From contig JAFRRR010000032.1 in assembly GCA_017428035.1 (NCBI GenBank), positions 1 to 52,812 of the forward strand: 52,812 nt of DNA, in the 5' to 3' direction. Source of the DNA: Bacteroidales bacterium (lineage in GTDB: Bacteria; Bacteroidota; Bacteroidia; Bacteroidales; UBA932). Numbering within the stretch: position 1 is the stretch's first letter; every line of letters starts with the position of its first letter. The position numbers and the translations under genes are program-made. The notes beneath the pieces were generated by a model. The model worked only from the letters and a program-made list of their open reading frames with translations, did not search any database and was not told the origin of the DNA. Positions 51,750-52,812 of the stretch are shown piece by piece.

Positions 51750-52812
51750 TTAAAACTTAAAAAAGGTGATATTTGATATTGCACTAGAACTAATCCACGA
51801 TGTTGTACCGCTTGCTGGATTCCATATCCTAAAAGATGGTGCTTGAATGACTTTGCTGCCAAACCAACTAAGTCGATCTCTCGAAATGCCTATCACATTG
51901 ACCCAATGCTTTACGTCACCATAACTGATTGTCCCTGCTGCCTCTAGAAGATTATCTCGGATGTCTGGACCATAAGAATTAATAGCATCTATCAAAGCCG
52001 AAGAATCATACCGTCCTTGAAATATGGCGCTTTCAGACACACTTCCCAATATCTTAAAATCACCACCTGGCCGATTACCATTTTGTGCAAGAAATTCTGC
52101 TGCCTTATGATTCCCATGCCCCGCATCTGCATATTCAGCAGCATATGCATAACATTCTTTTTGGGAATCTGGTTGAATGCTGACACCCTTTTTTACATCT
52201 GCTTTAAATGTATTGTCCTCAAGTCGGTTTGACCAAGGATCAGCCCCATGCTCTTTAGCATATTGATAGCCCTTGATACCACCCGAAACAGCTCCTGATA
52301 TGCCTCCCCATAGAGCCCCCTGTAAGGCCGAGGCTTTAACGCCATCATACCAATTCTTTTGAGCAATTAGGTTATTACCAATTGTGGTTAATGCATTCGA
52401 GGCAGCCCCTGTGGCAGCGCCTGTTGCAGATCCGATAAGCGCCCCAGCCCATACACCGGCCGCTTGAGTTACTCCTGCTAACCAGCCTGCGCCAACGGCC
52501 GACAACGCACCAACCCCTGCACCGACAGCAAAAAAGCCGACGCCTGACCAGAATCCCTTTTGCTTGATAGTACTCCAATTGGAGATGATGTTACCTATTC
52601 CTCCTATTGCGGCTCCAATAATGATATTCCAGAACTCTCCATCTTCATCGGTATACTTCAGTGGATTGTTTAGGCAGTAGGAGTAACGGTTGAAGTTGCC
52701 GGGGATATCGGGAGCCTGGATATAGGGGTCGGGAGAGAGGAAGCGGCCTACGAGGGGGTCGTAGAGGCGGGCGTTCATATTTATCAGGCCGAACAGCGGC
52801 AGGTGTTCGTGA
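51750..52812 (-). CDS. Rhs-family polymorphic toxin, C-terminal part, 5' end cut by window edge
   Basis: Reading from the right edge: HEHLPLFGLINMNARLYDPL, VGRFLSPDPYIQAPD, NRYSYCLNNPLKYTDEDGEF. This is the RHS repeat-associated core, so the frame continues upstream beyond the window; the internal ATG is not the real start. After the core comes a Gly/Ala-rich hydrophobic stretch (about residues 60-180 of the visible 353) and a unique C-terminal domain from about 210. That domain has a papain-like pattern: KECYAYAAEYADAGHG with Cys220, KHWVNVIGIS with His302 and FRIWNPASG with Asn331. A cysteine-protease-like toxin is possible. Confidence 0.85.
   Translation of the reverse strand, partial: HEHLPLFGLINMNARLYDPLVGRFLSPDPYIQAPDIPGNFNRYSYCLNNPLKYTDEDGEFWNIIIGAAIGGIGNIISNWSTIKQKGFWSGVGFFAVGAGVGALSAVGAGWLAGVTQAAGVWAGALIGSATGAATGAASNALTTIGNNLIAQKNWYDGVKASALQGALWGGISGAVSGGIKGYQYAKEHGADPWSNRLEDNTFKADVKKGVSIQPDSQKECYAYAAEYADAGHGNHKAAEFLAQNGNRPGGDFKILGSVSESAIFQGRYDSSALIDAINSYGPDIRDNLLEAAGTISYGDVKHWVNVIGISRDRLSWFGSKVIQAPSFRIWNPASGTTSWISSSAISNITFFKF

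Noticed and set aside
1-52812. Scarcity of CTAG
   Set aside because: CTAG is also rare here, but it is rare in very many bacteria, so it carries no special meaning, unlike CATG.
1-52812. tRNA, rRNA or CRISPR loci
   Set aside because: Intergenic regions were read for clover-leaf ends and for regular short repeats. None was found; the gaps are mostly below 100 bases.

Overview
This window is chromosomal DNA from a member of the Bacteroidales. The evidence is the set of families that are largely confined to that phylum: a TonB-dependent receptor with a carboxypeptidase-like N-terminal domain next to a DUF4249 lipoprotein, BACON and choice-of-anchor J domains, DUF4294, DUF1080 and the purH-mreBCD-mrdA-rodA order. 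Where promoters are visible they match the Bacteroidetes sigma-A form, TTG/TTTG, about 19-20 bases, then TAnnTTTG. The backbone is GC-rich. The last 1.8 kb before the right edge is clearly AT-rich. The genus cannot be fixed from this sequence.

Layout. (1) 1-7995, minus strand: the spc-type ribosomal operon from rplP to rpsM, with secY, map, infA and rpmJ. It starts at its own promoter directly upstream of rplP, so the S10 half (rpsJ to rpsC) is not attached here. (2) 8262-11078, minus: topA and an Lrp/AsnC regulator. (3) 11151-18364, plus: class A penicillin-binding protein, ddl, prmC; then radA, a DUF4294 protein and an exported glycerophosphodiesterase. (4) 18417-22613, minus: ispD, TonB receptor, DUF4249 lipoprotein. 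(5) 22696-35903, plus: purH, mreB, mreC, mreD, mrdA, rodA, gcvP, lgt, a methyltransferase, and pgk from its own promoter. (6) 35979-36133: a 155-bp element bounded by inverted repeats. (7) 36166-43549, minus: a five-gene set of exported proteins (TIM-barrel lipoprotein, DUF1080 lipoprotein, two Tat-exported Gfo/Idh/MocA oxidoreductases and a HEAT-DUF1080-DUF1080 fusion). (8) 43648-50672: smpB, a BACON lipoprotein, miaA, frr, pyrH, a solitary sdhC, hemW, a coiled-coil membrane protein, a small membrane protein and a DUF2007 protein. (9) 50673-52812: an accessory tail with a broken tyrosine-recombinase remnant, an unknown secreted protein and the C-terminal part of an Rhs-family polymorphic toxin that runs off the right edge.

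How the genes work together. Regions 3 and 5 hold most of the core of peptidoglycan growth (Ddl, PBP1A, PBP2, RodA, MreBCD) and the lipoprotein maturation enzyme Lgt. Region 7 looks like a periplasmic oxidise-eliminate-hydrate route for glycosides or keto-sugars, driven by one promoter. Region 9 looks like an exchanged toxin tip with its neighbour as candidate immunity gene.

The most unusual signals are: a strong shortage of the tetranucleotide CATG across the backbone that is not seen in the accessory tail; two ancestral operons (S10-spc and sdhCAB) that are cut at precise points; the periplasmic glycoside cluster with its large fusion protein; and divergent promoters whose two -7 elements face each other as palindromes. 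No tRNA, rRNA or CRISPR array was found.
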